Shown here piece after piece: positions 1 through 11,005 of a stretch of DNA of 64,000 nucleotides. The DNA lies in contig NC_066313.1 in assembly GCF_022539315.1 (NCBI RefSeq), positions 23,473,059 to 23,537,058 on the forward strand, read 5' to 3'. The position numbers were made by a program, and so were the translations under genes. Source of the stretch: Serinus canaria. Its lineage: Eukaryota > Chordata > Aves > Passeriformes > Fringillidae. How positions within the stretch are numbered: the stretch's first letter is position 1; each line of letters starts with the position of its first letter. Below the pieces are notes generated by a model. It had not been told where the DNA came from and searched no databases. It was given only the letters and a program-made list of their open reading frames with translations.

Positions 1-239
1 TGGAACAACGGCCTGTAATTTACGGTGAGTTATGTTTCAATTACCTCGGTGTTATAGCGTCTTGGTGAGGGCAGGCATTATGTCATGTCAGGGATACGGA
101 GAGGGAGAAAATACAGACGCTCCCATTACAGCCTGTGATGGAACAGTTTTAATAATACTGCAGGAAAAAAATAAAGAGAAGGGGAGTGCAAATGACTTTC
201 CAGCCATACCATTACTGCACATTAGTAACCCAGCACAGC

Positions 240-475
240 CAGGGAGAGAGAGGGGGAGAGTGAAGTGGGGAAAGGAGAGACACAGCTAAGTGACAGGAAA
301 GAAAAGGGAGAGCAGAAGGAGGGGGCAGAGAAAGGGAGAAATAGGATGAGGCAGGAGAAGGTAGGGAGGGAGGGAGGGAGGGAGGGAGGGACAGAAAAGG
401 GCATCAGAGGAGCAAGGAAAGAGGCTGAGTGAGAGACGCAAGAGGAGGGGTGGCAGGAGAAGAAGGATGTGATCC
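240..475 (+). repeat. Purine-rich tract with (GGGA)n core
   Basis: About 235 bases are almost entirely A and G on the plus strand. The core at 364-390 has seven GGG runs, each separated by a single A, which fits the pattern for a very stable intramolecular G-quadruplex. The long purine strand could also form a triplex (H-DNA). Low-complexity tracts like this arise by slippage and are common in vertebrate introns and intergenic DNA. Open frames on either strand here are compositional artefacts (Ser/Pro-rich or Gly/Arg/Glu-rich). Confidence 0.9.
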
Positions 476-2965
476 TCATAGAGTTACAGAGGGAGGCTCA
501 CTGCCTCAGCCCCACAGCAATCCTACCCCACAGCCAGTTGCCATGCACCCCACACCTCCACTGGCCCTGGTTCACTGGCTGTGGGGAATGGCAAGGCAGG
601 TGAGAAGCTGCAGGAACGGGGAAGAGAAGCAATTGCTATTAGGCTTTGGTGAACGATATTGCTTTGTTGCTAGAACAAAGCACTCAGCTTTCCAATAATA
701 ACAATCTACATTTTTTTCTTTTAATCAAATTTCCTTTGTCATTGTGGCTTTTCTTAATTTTGCTTCAGCAGGGTAAGCCTCTCACTTCCAGCTTGCTGCC
801 TCAATCGACACTGCCTCACTCTTAGTCACTTCTGCCCATGTGTGCCAGCACGCTCTCTCCTTCTTTATTTTCTTGACACAAATGGCAGTCATTGCTCAGA
901 GAATGTGCTGGGTGAGCCTGCTTTGTAATTCAAACCTTTTATTCAGGTTACTATTATGTACTAAAGAGGAAAATATGTATTGGCTAAACGGCCTCCTTAC
1001 TGATGGTCCCCAGGATGGAAGGGAAGGGCTTGGGCACAGGACCTCATGTAAACCTGCTGTCTCCCTGCCTTGCTCATCTCTTGCCTGGTAATTCAGCTCC
1101 TTTTCATTGCCACCTGCATTCCCACTGCAGGGAGTAAACCCTGTGGTTGGAGATGAATTTATGCCTTTCTGTCAGTGTTCATGATTGACAGTGGGCTCAA
1201 GGACCAAAAACTTTGGGCATATCAAATAGCCAACAGGAAGATCAGGGCTGAAAATTGGGAGTGTTATTTGAAGGAAGCATGAATGAGATTTTACCTCTAC
1301 CTGGGTAATTTATACCAGTATAACTACTAGAGATCAGCACCCAACTGTGTAGGCTTATTCCACCAATGCAATGCCAGAAAGCCTCAGCAAACCCGAGGTA
1401 GGGATTCCCCACCATCACAAATGGCTTCATGCTGCTGTACCAATGAAAAATAAAAGCTGCCTGCCTGTCACTCAGATTTCAGTTTTCCAGAACACTGCTA
1501 GCAGAGTTAGGGGATAATACTGCAGCGTTTCAAGTTGTGCACCTTCATCCTTTTAGTACCATGTCTGTACAGCACCAGTGGCCACAGTTGTGTAAATGTG
1601 AGCTGAACCAGGCACTGGCACATGGAGGCACAACTCTCATGGTTGCAGTAAGGGGCACATCCTTTCTCATGGCAGTTGTGAGAAAACAGGACACCAAATG
1701 ATCTGGTTTCATTTTCAAAGAACAGGCACAGGCAGCCCTTGTTCCAGTGCAAAGCCTGCAGAAACATTTTCCCCACCAAAATGTCCTGATTATCAGTGTG
1801 AGTTTGCACTGCATCAGCAGCTTACTACTGTGAGACTGGCATATTTGCCATTCAGGTACAAAGATCCCAAATGCTGGTTCAACCTGCTGTGCTGCAGGCA
1901 TCCCAGCCCTCCTGTGTGTGGTGTGTGGTGTCTGACTGATGGCAACTGGGGGCTGCACCTCCAGAGGGTTCTTATCTGTGCTGCTGACACCTCCCTTGTC
2001 ACATCAAAGTGAGGGGGCAGGTCTGCCTCCCTCCTGAAGGCATCTGGATAACATTGTGGTTGGGTGCATGTAGTGCAGGCAGGGAGATCTAAGGGGTCAG
2101 GGGACTGCTGCCAAAAATTTCAAGTGGAGGCTGCCTAAAAACATTCTTTCTCCACTGGATTACACCAATTTTACAGGATGACATGGACAACAGAGGAGAT
2201 TATTAAGGTGACCCAAGTTTCACATCAAGGAGTTAACCTTTTCTGCTTGCCTACAGATAGAGTGGATGATTTTCTGGTCAAACTGGACTTTTTGCCAGGA
2301 CTTTTCATGGAAGATTTCTATTTTGTTCCTGGACCTCAAATAAAAGGAGACCATGATCTCCCTTATATTGTCTGAAGTGTAGTCTGGAGTTTTTGTTCAG
2401 CTAGAGTCTCTTTGCCTCAGGAATTGTTTCAGAGGAACTTACATGGCAGTTGCATCTAGTCTGCATTATAAAAAGGACATATTTCTCTTTCCAAGTAGAC
2501 ATTATCTTATTTACTTTTTTAAATTATTTTATTTATTTGGTGCCATGGGGATACCTCTGCACAGGCAGGTAGTATTCTGTTGCATGTAGAAAGGGAAACT
2601 TCACCCAAGCAGTTCTACCACAGCCCCTCATTTGTCTTGTGGCAGAGTTTAACAAGGAGAATGTCTTTCTTCCCTCCATTCCTGAGCTCACAGATGTTAA
2701 ACACGGCGATGCAGATCTGATGATGTTGTGGATCCATCTTCTCTTCCTTGCTTCCAGCTGCTACATCACATTTAAAGATGTTAACAATACACAAAATACC
2801 CTCAGCATATGACTTCCTTCTGCAAGTGATCACTGGAGCTGTCACAGGGGTATTATTACACTGCCAATGAGAAGAAACACATCCCCCGTGGTTCTCAGTG
2901 GAAGGGAGGCATCTCTAAGGCAGCTTCTCAAGTGGGAGGTAGCCCACGCTTTAGAAAACTTGGAG
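476..2965. other. Unique non-coding sequence, nothing recognised
   Basis: I see no repeat family, RNA gene or exon with homology I recognise. Open frames on both strands between 1500 and 2010 overlap one another and give cysteine- and histidine-rich peptides with no domain pattern, as expected by chance. A GTGTGTGGTGTGTGG run lies near 1914-1930. An AT-rich patch at about 2500-2540 has no clear origin. Confidence 0.6.
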
Positions 2966-2974
2966 TGTCCCCAC

Positions 2975-3050
2975 ACAGGAAAACTGTATTTTAGGAAGCA
3001 CAGGTTAAGCAATTTACTTCTGCTATGTCTATTGTTTTCCCCCCACTGTG
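2975..3050 (-). repeat. Possible MIR-like SINE remnant
   Basis: The stretch reads as a degraded version of the conserved MIR core on the minus strand: an AGGAAAACTG-like word, then GGAAGCACAGGTTAAGCAATTTAC, which I compare with the GAGGCACAGAGGTTAAGTGACTTGC-type core. Only about 60 bases line up and several positions differ. Chance similarity is a real alternative. Confidence 0.3.
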
Positions 3051-3074
3051 GTTAGACATTAAAATCATATCCCA

Positions 3075-3190
3075 GCCCAGTTCTCATCAATGGATTTTTA
3101 TTAGACACAATACAGTGACTAGTGACGTCACCTGCATAAATTTCCATCTGATTTTTTTTATGTACCTAAACTGAGGAGCACCTGTGGGAC
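3075..3190. promoter_or_regulatory. Candidate regulatory block with a full CRE palindrome
   Basis: The octamer TGACGTCA at 3123-3130 is the full palindromic cAMP-response element, bound by CREB/ATF and AP-1-type bZIP factors. Its central CpG has survived in CpG-poor DNA. The flanks are AT-rich, with TTTTATTAGACAC and CCTGCATAAATTTCC, which look like constrained non-coding sequence. No TATA box, CpG island or exon is nearby, so an enhancer is more likely than a promoter. The octamer alone could be chance. Confidence 0.3.
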
Positions 3191-5065
3191 ATGTGGATGT
3201 GCCTTGGGGAGGATTGTGAGTAAACATGTGGGTGGCAGTGTGTCTGCAAGCAGCTAACTCTCTGGGAGATCAACCAATGGAAAAGTTGGTCCTGAGGCAC
3301 CAGGGAAACTACAACAAAGATTTGTTGGGCAGAAAGAGCCAAATAGCTTCATTCTTCTTTACACAGGGCCACAGATGTTATGGGAGGGCTCTGTCACATC
3401 CTTAGCAGAAGAATTTGGAATTCACCTTTTCTCCTGCTGTTAATATTCCCTCACAACTACAGTTCATCGTCCACCTCACTGCCTGTGGTATTACCCAGGA
3501 CTGCAGGATCAAAAGCTTGCACAGTAACTGGGTCAGAGAGTCTCCTAAGAGGAGGCTGTGCTGGTTTTCTCCCCATCCCAGCCACCATGTTAAGTGAGAT
3601 GCAGCGAACAAGTGAAAAAAGTAAAGTAACCAGGCTTACGTCTGACTTTGGGAAAAACTTGGGAAATTAGGATTGGCACCAAATGGACTGCTTCAAGAAG
3701 TTTTGAGGAGTGGATTCTGGAAGTCCTTCTGCAGCACAGCCCTGTCTGATCACTTTGGTTTTTGTAATAGGAAGTATTAGGATCTAGTTACAAGCCAAAG
3801 TCCACTAGGGAGTGGAAGTGTGAAGCTTAATACAGTATCACAGAAATGGAAAGTGTCTTTAATGGTACAGGAGGGACTTGTGCTTGAAAGCATTTAACAG
3901 AGCCTTGGTAAGTAAACTCTAGTAATTGAGCTAGCAAAGGCATTTAGCTTGAACACTTTGTATATGTATAACAAAATCAAATAAGCACCAGGAAGAACCA
4001 TTCTTCAAAGGGATGATTGGAAATGCCTCTATTCCCTCCCCAGACAAAGAGCACTTACTCATTTCAGTGTGCACATTTCATTGTGCCATGAAGTTACTGT
4101 GACTCCTGGTTTGTGAATACAAAAGGATTTAAACCACAATGCATTATAGTCAAGCTTCCACACCTACAGTTATTTCAAATCCACCAGGGAATACAGCCCA
4201 GATCTTCAAACTGAGAACTCAGCTGATCACGGCATTCTCTGGGACTAATCCTCCCTCTGCTCTTCTCAGCTCCAGCTCTCTGCTTTCCCCAAGGACCACT
4301 GTTTATCTGGAAAGGAAACTGGAATGCTCAAAGGCATGGGAGGGAAGATAAATAATGAGCATGAGCAAACTGTCAAAGAAAGATTTACTGTGGTCAGCTG
4401 TATGTCAGAGAAAAAGACAGGATAAGAAGAATAAATCCTAAAGACCACAGAAGCTTTAAGGATCTGGCCTCTATACCCAGTAGAATCATAGTGTTCAATA
4501 CAAGAAGTTGTCAAAAGTCATAATAACAGCTGGGTGAAAAAACACACACTGAGATTGCTTGCCCTTAACCAAACCCTGGGATTTTCACTAACTAAAACTT
4601 AAGAAGGAAATTATTTTTAAAAAAGCAGTTTTATGCCTTGGGAGCTGCTAAAGGACCATGTGAGAGTTGCACTTTACTCCATTCTCCTCTGGGAGAGGGT
4701 TTTGTTTAGAAGTGAGTCTCAATATGGAGATCTGAGGGGCCACATTTGCCACTCTAGCACCATGTTAGGTTACAGCTTGGCAAGGTTAAAGAAAAGTATT
4801 TCAAGTTTGATGTTTAAAGTGGAAAGTAGAAATGCAGTTTAAAGTTTATAACAGAGAAGTTCCTCTTTTTTTTTTTTTTTCCTTTATTGGCACTAAATCT
4901 TATTTGAGGTCAGCTTTAAGTGAAAAACTTTGGTGAACAGGACGTCACTAGACAGGAGTTTGCTTTAGCATTTTTGGTTTTCTGTGATGTTCATGAGAAT
5001 TCCAGTTTAAGAATTTTCAAATTTCATGTGAACAAGGTGAAATTAGAGATTAAATTACCCACTGG
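3191..5065. other. Unique non-coding sequence, nothing recognised
   Basis: No repeat family or exon is recognised. The only simple feature is a run of 15 T at 4866-4880. The CATAGTAGAATCATAG-type words near 4480 resemble the end of a minus-strand CR1, but the sequence beside them does not continue as CR1, so I do not call one. Confidence 0.6.
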
Positions 5066-5094
5066 AAAAAAAAACAAAACAAAACAAAACAAAA
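5066..5094 (+). repeat. A-run followed by (AAAAC)n
   Basis: Nine A are followed by four copies of the pentamer AAAAC. Such arrays often mark the old poly(A) tail of a retroposed copy. The sequence just 5' of it shows no CR1 or other element I recognise, so the origin is open. Confidence 0.9.
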
Positions 5095-5789
5095 TTTTAA
5101 TCAGGTTCACGGCACAGATTTGTATGTCCATGTTTAAAAAGTGCTGAGAATTGAATAGATTAGGCATGAAAAAGGAAGAAAACAAGGAGTAGAGATGGAT
5201 AACAGAGAAGGCAAAGGGTCTAACATGATGGAAAGTTGGAGAGTCACTTCAGAGTACAAACTTCAGGAAAGGACTCAGTTGCAGCCTGTGTTGGAAGCAG
5301 GGAAGATGACAGACAAAGGAGTGGCTTTATCAGACTTTAGATGCTATAGGAGCACATCTTATGGCTGGGAAAAGCACACCTTCAGACCGGTGGAGCAGCC
5401 CTGGCTTTTGCAACAAAGAGCGTTCCAGAAGACCTGGACTGCCAAGGATTGACATCAATGACTGGAGAGTGGAGTGTCACAGTGTATAGGAGAAATCTGT
5501 GACACCAGCTCTGAGTTTCTTTATTTAAACAAACTAATAAGAACACAGCTAAAGCTACAAGGCACTGGATTATTCCTATAAAAGTACATGCAACAAAACA
5601 GCCTAACGGGAGAAGAAGGAACACAAGGTCATTACTGCAGGCAGCTCTCCCACTCCCCCCGTCAGCAAGGAGAGCAGCTACCAGGAAAAACTGAGGTCCA
5701 ACTGTAATTTCTCTCTTCCTAGTAAATGTTCTCCCCTCCAATATTCCAGCCCACCACCCACCTTCCAAGAAAAACAAAGCTCCAGTGAT
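5095..5789. other. Unique non-coding sequence, nothing recognised
   Basis: No repeat or exon is recognised. A minus-strand open frame at 5382-5777 (131 codons) contains a hydrophobic stretch rich in Leu, Val and Phe. It overlaps a plus-strand frame and has no family resemblance, so I read it as chance. Confidence 0.55.
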
Positions 5790-6190
5790 TTGTTTGAAAC
5801 ATTTAATTCTTGTTTGAAGAGCTTATGTTACCAGGTTTAAGGAAAATAAAGGACGCTAAACAACTTGAACGGCCAACAACTGACAAATAGCAAATAATGA
5901 AAGCACTCAATTCAAACATAAATGAGGCCAGGGATTGCCTATTATTCTGTCTTTGCACAGTACCCAGAAAGCAGGCAGAGGGGGTGCATTCTTGGTCAAT
6001 TCCTAGGCACTGTCATAATAAACGTGATTAATAAGCTATAATTTACCTGCACAAATAATTCAATGAACAAACACAAACAACAAACAAATTTGGGCAGCTG
6101 CGATCAGATCTTGAGCAGAATAGAGCACATTTACTAAATAAATTGGTATCAACTAGTCCTGGTAATTGCATTCCATCTCCCAGAATGGCT
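5790..6190. other. Candidate conserved non-coding element (AT-rich)
   Basis: About 400 bases are AT-rich but not low-complexity, and dense in homeodomain-like words (TTAATTC, ATTAATAA, TAAATTGG, GGTAATTG) with isolated retained CpGs (GGACGCTAA, GAACGGCC, AAACGTGATTAATAAG, CTGCGATCAG). This texture is typical of vertebrate developmental enhancers. No open frame makes sense across it and no transposon is recognised. The call is by texture only; an avian-mammalian alignment would decide. Confidence 0.35.
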
Positions 6191-6839
6191 TCTGGATTAC
6201 TTATGGAGCCCAAAAGCCTGCCAAGCATTTTACAGGCTGTGTCCATTCTGTGCCTAGGAGAGTGGATTCACTGCCTATACCCAAATCACTGAGCGTTTGC
6301 ATTTGCATTGACATTTTTATGGGGCTTTCTAGCTTCGCAAGTGCTTGCTAAGGGGAGAAGTTTAAAATAGCTCTGGTCCTCTTGTAATATTGTTGATTAA
6401 GTAACAGGATCAGACTAGATTTTGCATTCTTTCAGCCACAAAAATTACTTACCTGGGGCATTAAAATAAGAGCCCCTACAGAAACATGTGCACAGGTTAC
6501 AGATAAGCCCTCAGCACTGCATTAGCTCTCCCTGTGATTTGCTGTTCCCATTGTCTCCGTTGAGTTTTGAGCTGCAGCCACAGCTCAGCAGAGACCCCAG
6601 AAACCCGTGCTGACTTTAGCCAGGCCTGAGAGAAGGGAGCACCTCTCCTCCACTTACCAGAGCTCTGGTCTATTTTGTGACTTGCAAGCAGAGCTCTCGC
6701 TCTTTGGAAGAAATGCTGAACTAAGCTTTCCTGGGCCATGCATCCTCCCTCCTACCTGCCTCAGCCAGGCAGCAGTGCCAAGCGTGGTGGGTAAGCACAG
6801 GTTCCACGACAAGGTAAGATAAATGGAGAAACATGCACT
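6191..6839. other. Unique non-coding sequence, nothing recognised
   Basis: No repeat, RNA gene or exon is recognised. The open frames at 6497-6822 on both strands overlap and have no domain pattern. Confidence 0.55.
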
Positions 6840-7010
6840 GCAAGAGATGTTTATTGAGTGAGATGCTAAATGAATAACCCAATCAATGCTGTAATATTTA
6901 ATTCAATACAAACTTCAGATTGAGAGTGTTCCCCATTTATTTTGTGCTGTCACCAAAACTGTCGTTCATTAGAGCACTGTGCTGTTATTAAGGGGAAGAG
7001 ATTTCCAGGA
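6840..7010. other. Candidate conserved non-coding element
   Basis: An AT-rich, non-repetitive block has several homeobox- and POU-like words (GCTAAATGAATAACC, AATATTTAATTC, TTCATTAGAGC) and a retained CpG in ACTGTCGTTCATTAG. It differs in texture from the GC-richer flanks. No coding potential is seen. This is inference from texture only. Confidence 0.3.
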
Positions 7011-10000
7011 GGAAGGGGCTGGCTCCAGGCTGTACAGTGGGTGCAGCATTCGCAAGGGAGTGAGCTACAGAGTTTTACCGCCTTCCTTCTGTGCTAGGGA
7101 CTTTGGGGAGGGCAGGAGACACTGTCGTCTTCTGAAATTCTCCCACCCTCTATAATACCTTGTGCCAGTGTAACATTTTCTCCACATGTCCAGAAGCCCT
7201 TTGCAGCTGTGTCTCTGCCCTCAACCATTTGGACATGCCAAGCATGAGTTTTAAGCCACCCTATTATTTCTGTCTTCTGGGCTCCCAGTTCTCTGCTGGG
7301 ACACTGCCACTGCTCACGCTGTCGGCACAGGGATGTAGTCAGGGTTGGAAGGGGAAGAGAGGACCTGTTACTGTGTCCTGGGAACTCAGGTAGTGCCAGC
7401 TATGTGGCAGAAGGAGCAAGGGGAAGCAGGAGAAAGGAGAACTCTTCATGGGTCAAGTTCTGGATTGTCAACCTGCCCTTTCCACATGTACGTGGTCACA
7501 TCTCCTCAGCACTGTGAGGTCAGCTGTAGTGTGCCAGCACACCCTGCTTGCACTTGGACCAGATTTTGGGCAGCCCTGCCTGCTGGCAAACCAGACTGCC
7601 TCCGCACCAGGATAAAGTGCTCACCCTCTAACACATGTGCATTGGGATGGCTGGGCAGGGGTTGCCAGCTGGCTGGACAGCCCTTGCCTGTGACAGGTGG
7701 CACATTGTGTCTGAATCATGCTGGCCATCCTTAGTCAGTACACCTGGCACCCTGTCTCCCACATTTAGAATAGCCACTCTCATCAATCTCAGAGCATCTG
7801 GTCCAGCTCTAACCTGTCCTGTGTTTGGATTTCCTGAGTGTAATATTTGATTGAGAGGTGCCCCCAACTCCTTCTATATCCTGTGTTGCTTCTGATGGCT
7901 GTCGTTCTGTCTGGCCTCTGTCACTGGCCAGGTTGTGCCAAGATCCAGGATGATGTCTAAAGCATGGCATGGCATTAGTGAAGCCCTATTCTCTGAACTA
8001 GTCTGTCATCTTTTCCTAAGGGCTTACATGAAAGCAGCCCAAGGTAGTTCAATATTGATTTCCACATGGGTGTTAGAGCAGTGCATTCATTCCAGCAAGT
8101 TGAATACCGTCAGTGGCTGTTCTTCAAAGCCAGTTTCACTCTTGAAGTGATCCCAATTAGCTTATTTATTCCCTTCCTTCTTTCTTCTGCCTCTCTCTTT
8201 GCTCTCTAAGGCAAGTCCTTAATTATCCCCCCAAGTGTTGCTCAGGTGAAGCAGCTGAAAGTTGTGCTTAACATGTCCTCTGATTACCCACAGAAGAACT
8301 AATGTAATACAGACAAGTTTAGTGAGCCTGGATGCATGTGTGTTTGCAGGCTCATTTAATTCTTTTTGTTTTCCCCCTCAAAAGGAAACCCAGCCTTGCT
8401 GGCCTTTGTGAGCTTCACTGCTTCTGAGAAGCCAACGTGGGCACAGTGTAGGTCACGCCTCATGTGCTCTGAAGATTTCTATTTCAAGTTAGTTTACAAT
8501 GATGTCATTGGAAAGGAGACCACAAAACCTCCATATTATTTGGGCATGATCTAGAAGTCAAATCATATGTAAATGCAGAGATATGTATGAAAACAAACAA
8601 AAACAAATTCCTCTCCCCTTTCCTATTTAATATATCCATATATTGACCCATTCTAACTCTACCTTCCCTTCTCGCTTTTCTCATTTCTATGGCTGCAAGA
8701 ATTCACGTCTCATCTACCTTTCAAAGGCTGGTGAGTAACCAGAACTTTGTCGGCATCTTCATTTAAAACAGAGAAAAAACAAACAGCCCTCCCTCAACCC
8801 CCCCTTCTCCCAGTCTGTTCCTGCCAGAAACATAGCAACCAGCACGCACAGCTTTCTGCAGGCAGCCTAGTTTGCATTTAATTAGTTCTGTGATATCCTA
8901 AACTTCTTTCAACCTCCGCCCCCAGAACATCACTGCAGAAATCCTCATTCTGGGAATGGCATGATGGAGCTGTCAAAAGCCCAGCATCTGTGCCAGAAAG
9001 TGTTTAGAGTACTTGAATTCCTGAACCAGGACGCAGCTTGCCTGGAATATAATCTGTGACCAGGAAAACGAAAGGTCTGCAGAGGAACAAAGATAGGAAA
9101 TGTAAACTCCATTTTATAAGGTGGAAAATACAAGGCAGAGATATGAAACTATCTGCTCTCAGAACATCTGTCTGGCCTATCAATAACAGTGCCAGGACAG
9201 GTGCCTGCCCCCCCCTTGATAGGAAAAAACAAAGGTTTTCCAAGGTGAGGAGGAACCTGGTGGAGCAAGTAGTTCTAATTCCTAGTACCTTCTTTTCACA
9301 GCCATGGATCCCCAAACCAGTTGTAAGTAGGTCCATTGTCCCACTGCAACAGCACTTACATTCTCATGGATTGCCTTATGCAGACCTTCCAAGGGCACTG
9401 GGCAGACAAGGCAGAGTCACTGAACACTGGAGGGAAGGGGTTTGTATGGACCACAATGGCCATGCCTCCAGGCACTTTACATGTGTGTGAGTGTTCAGGA
9501 TTAATGAATGGCCCTGCTACACCTTGCAGAAAACATCACCCCCATCTCCATGCGATTCTTGTTAGCTCTGCCGACTCCATCCCAGACCTGGGCCCTGCCT
9601 CCAAGCCTTCTGCTTGGGCACTGCACTAGCAGTCACAGAAAATGGCAATGCAATCAGTGTGTGCCTAAATCAAGCTGCCTACTGGTGATCCTTGTCCTTT
9701 CCTCTTCAGCCCTGAGTTTCTACTCACAGACCAATCATTCCCACTCCTCCCAGGCAGCAGGGATTTCCCAACACAGTGCCAACCCCAGTGACATTCTGAG
9801 GGGTCAGTGAGATAGGCACTGTTTCTCCCCTGAGCAAAGCCTTTTCTGTCCCTTTATGCCTAACCCAGAAACACCAACCACAGGAGAGCTCCTCACAGTT
9901 TCCTGCTAGCCACAGCAAACCCAAAAACTGGAAGGCAAGCAAAGCTAAAGCAGGCACTGATATTTTTAATCACTCTCTCAGCCCACTAACCCTCTTCAAT

Positions 10001-10375
10001 GCATCAACCAGGCTTGCAGTTGACAAGAGTGCTGCTGACAGTGGTACCAGCACATCGAGGCAGGTCCTTAATGTCACCAGTGCAGTGCAGCTTCTTGCTC
10101 TGGCCATTTGCAACCTCTGGATAGAGGAGGCAGCTGCCTCCCCCGCCAGGACCCTGTGAATTAAAGCACAGGGAGCATTCATCTCGTTCAACAGTTCCTA
10201 CCTCCCACCCCCTGCCAGTCTGCTGCTGTTAAACTCACTGCAGCTTCAGCTGCTTTATCATCTCGTTTGCCTTCTGATCTGACACCAGCCTGCCATGCAG
10301 CTGATCAAAGGGGAGAAACCAGAGTGCAGCCCCCGAATTCACACAAACATGTCACTTCCCATCTCTGCATGTTAG
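7011..10375. other. Unique non-coding sequence, nothing recognised
   Basis: More than 3 kb without a recognisable element. Overlapping open frames of 60-144 codons on both strands (for example around 7345-7870 and 9004-9810) contradict one another and lack any family signature. A short homeobox-like word (TTTGCATTTAATTAG) at about 8872-8886 and a block at 9990-10190 with retained CpGs could be regulatory, but the evidence is thin. Confidence 0.55.
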
Positions 10376-10672
10376 ACAACTTCACTTCTTTCTCTTACTG
10401 CCTCTTTTAATCTCTCCCTCTACACATACACACACCATTTTGCTTTCTCTTCACCCACTTTGCCAATTTCCTGTGCCCACAGGCTGTCACCATTTCCCCT
10501 TTCTTTTTCGATCTTTCCCATCACTTTTTCCCCCTTTCCCCTTTGCCTCCCAAGTCCCTATGTCGACCTGTTCTCATTTCTTTGTCCTCTCTCTTCTTAT
10601 TCTTCCCAGAATTTTCACATTTTTCCACTTGATTGCTTCAGTTTCTGTCTCTTCCTCTTCCTCGCTCTTTTT
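10376..10672 (+). repeat. Pyrimidine-rich low-complexity tract
   Basis: About 300 bases are dominated by C and T, with runs such as TTTCCCCTTTC and CTCTTCCTCTTCCTCG. It is not a perfect microsatellite. Two plus-strand open frames of 95 and 114 codons lie here only because C/T-rich DNA lacks stop codons; their Ser/Phe/Pro-rich peptides are artefacts. Confidence 0.8.
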
Positions 10673-10908
10673 GGAGGATCTACATTGTTTCCCAGGAGAG
10701 AAGTCACTTTTTGCAGCGTGGAAGTAAGGTCCCAGAAGGGATATTCATCAAGCTGCAGATGGACTATTATTAGTGTCAACATTATCTTTATAAATGCCTC
10801 TTGAATCAGTAAATGACCTCCTCCCATGAAGTCTTTCATGGATCAGAAGCCTCTCAGCACTTGAAATCCTGTGTGGGGAAGAAAGAAATTCAGTAGTCCA
10901 TTTCTGCA

Positions 10909-11005
10909 AGAAATCAAGGAAGAAAGAAAGAAAGAGAGGGAGCATGAAAGAGAGGAATCAAAGAGAAAAGAGAAAAGAAAATAAAGAAAAAAGAGAAAAG
11001 AAAGG
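10909..11005 (+). repeat. Purine-rich (GAAA)n-like tract
   Basis: About 95 bases are nearly all A and G on the plus strand, with several GAAA, AGAG and AAAAG repeats. Overlapping minus-strand frames rich in Phe, Ser and Leu are artefacts of this composition. It lies about 240 bases after the pyrimidine-rich tract, so the two could in principle pair across strands. Confidence 0.85.
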
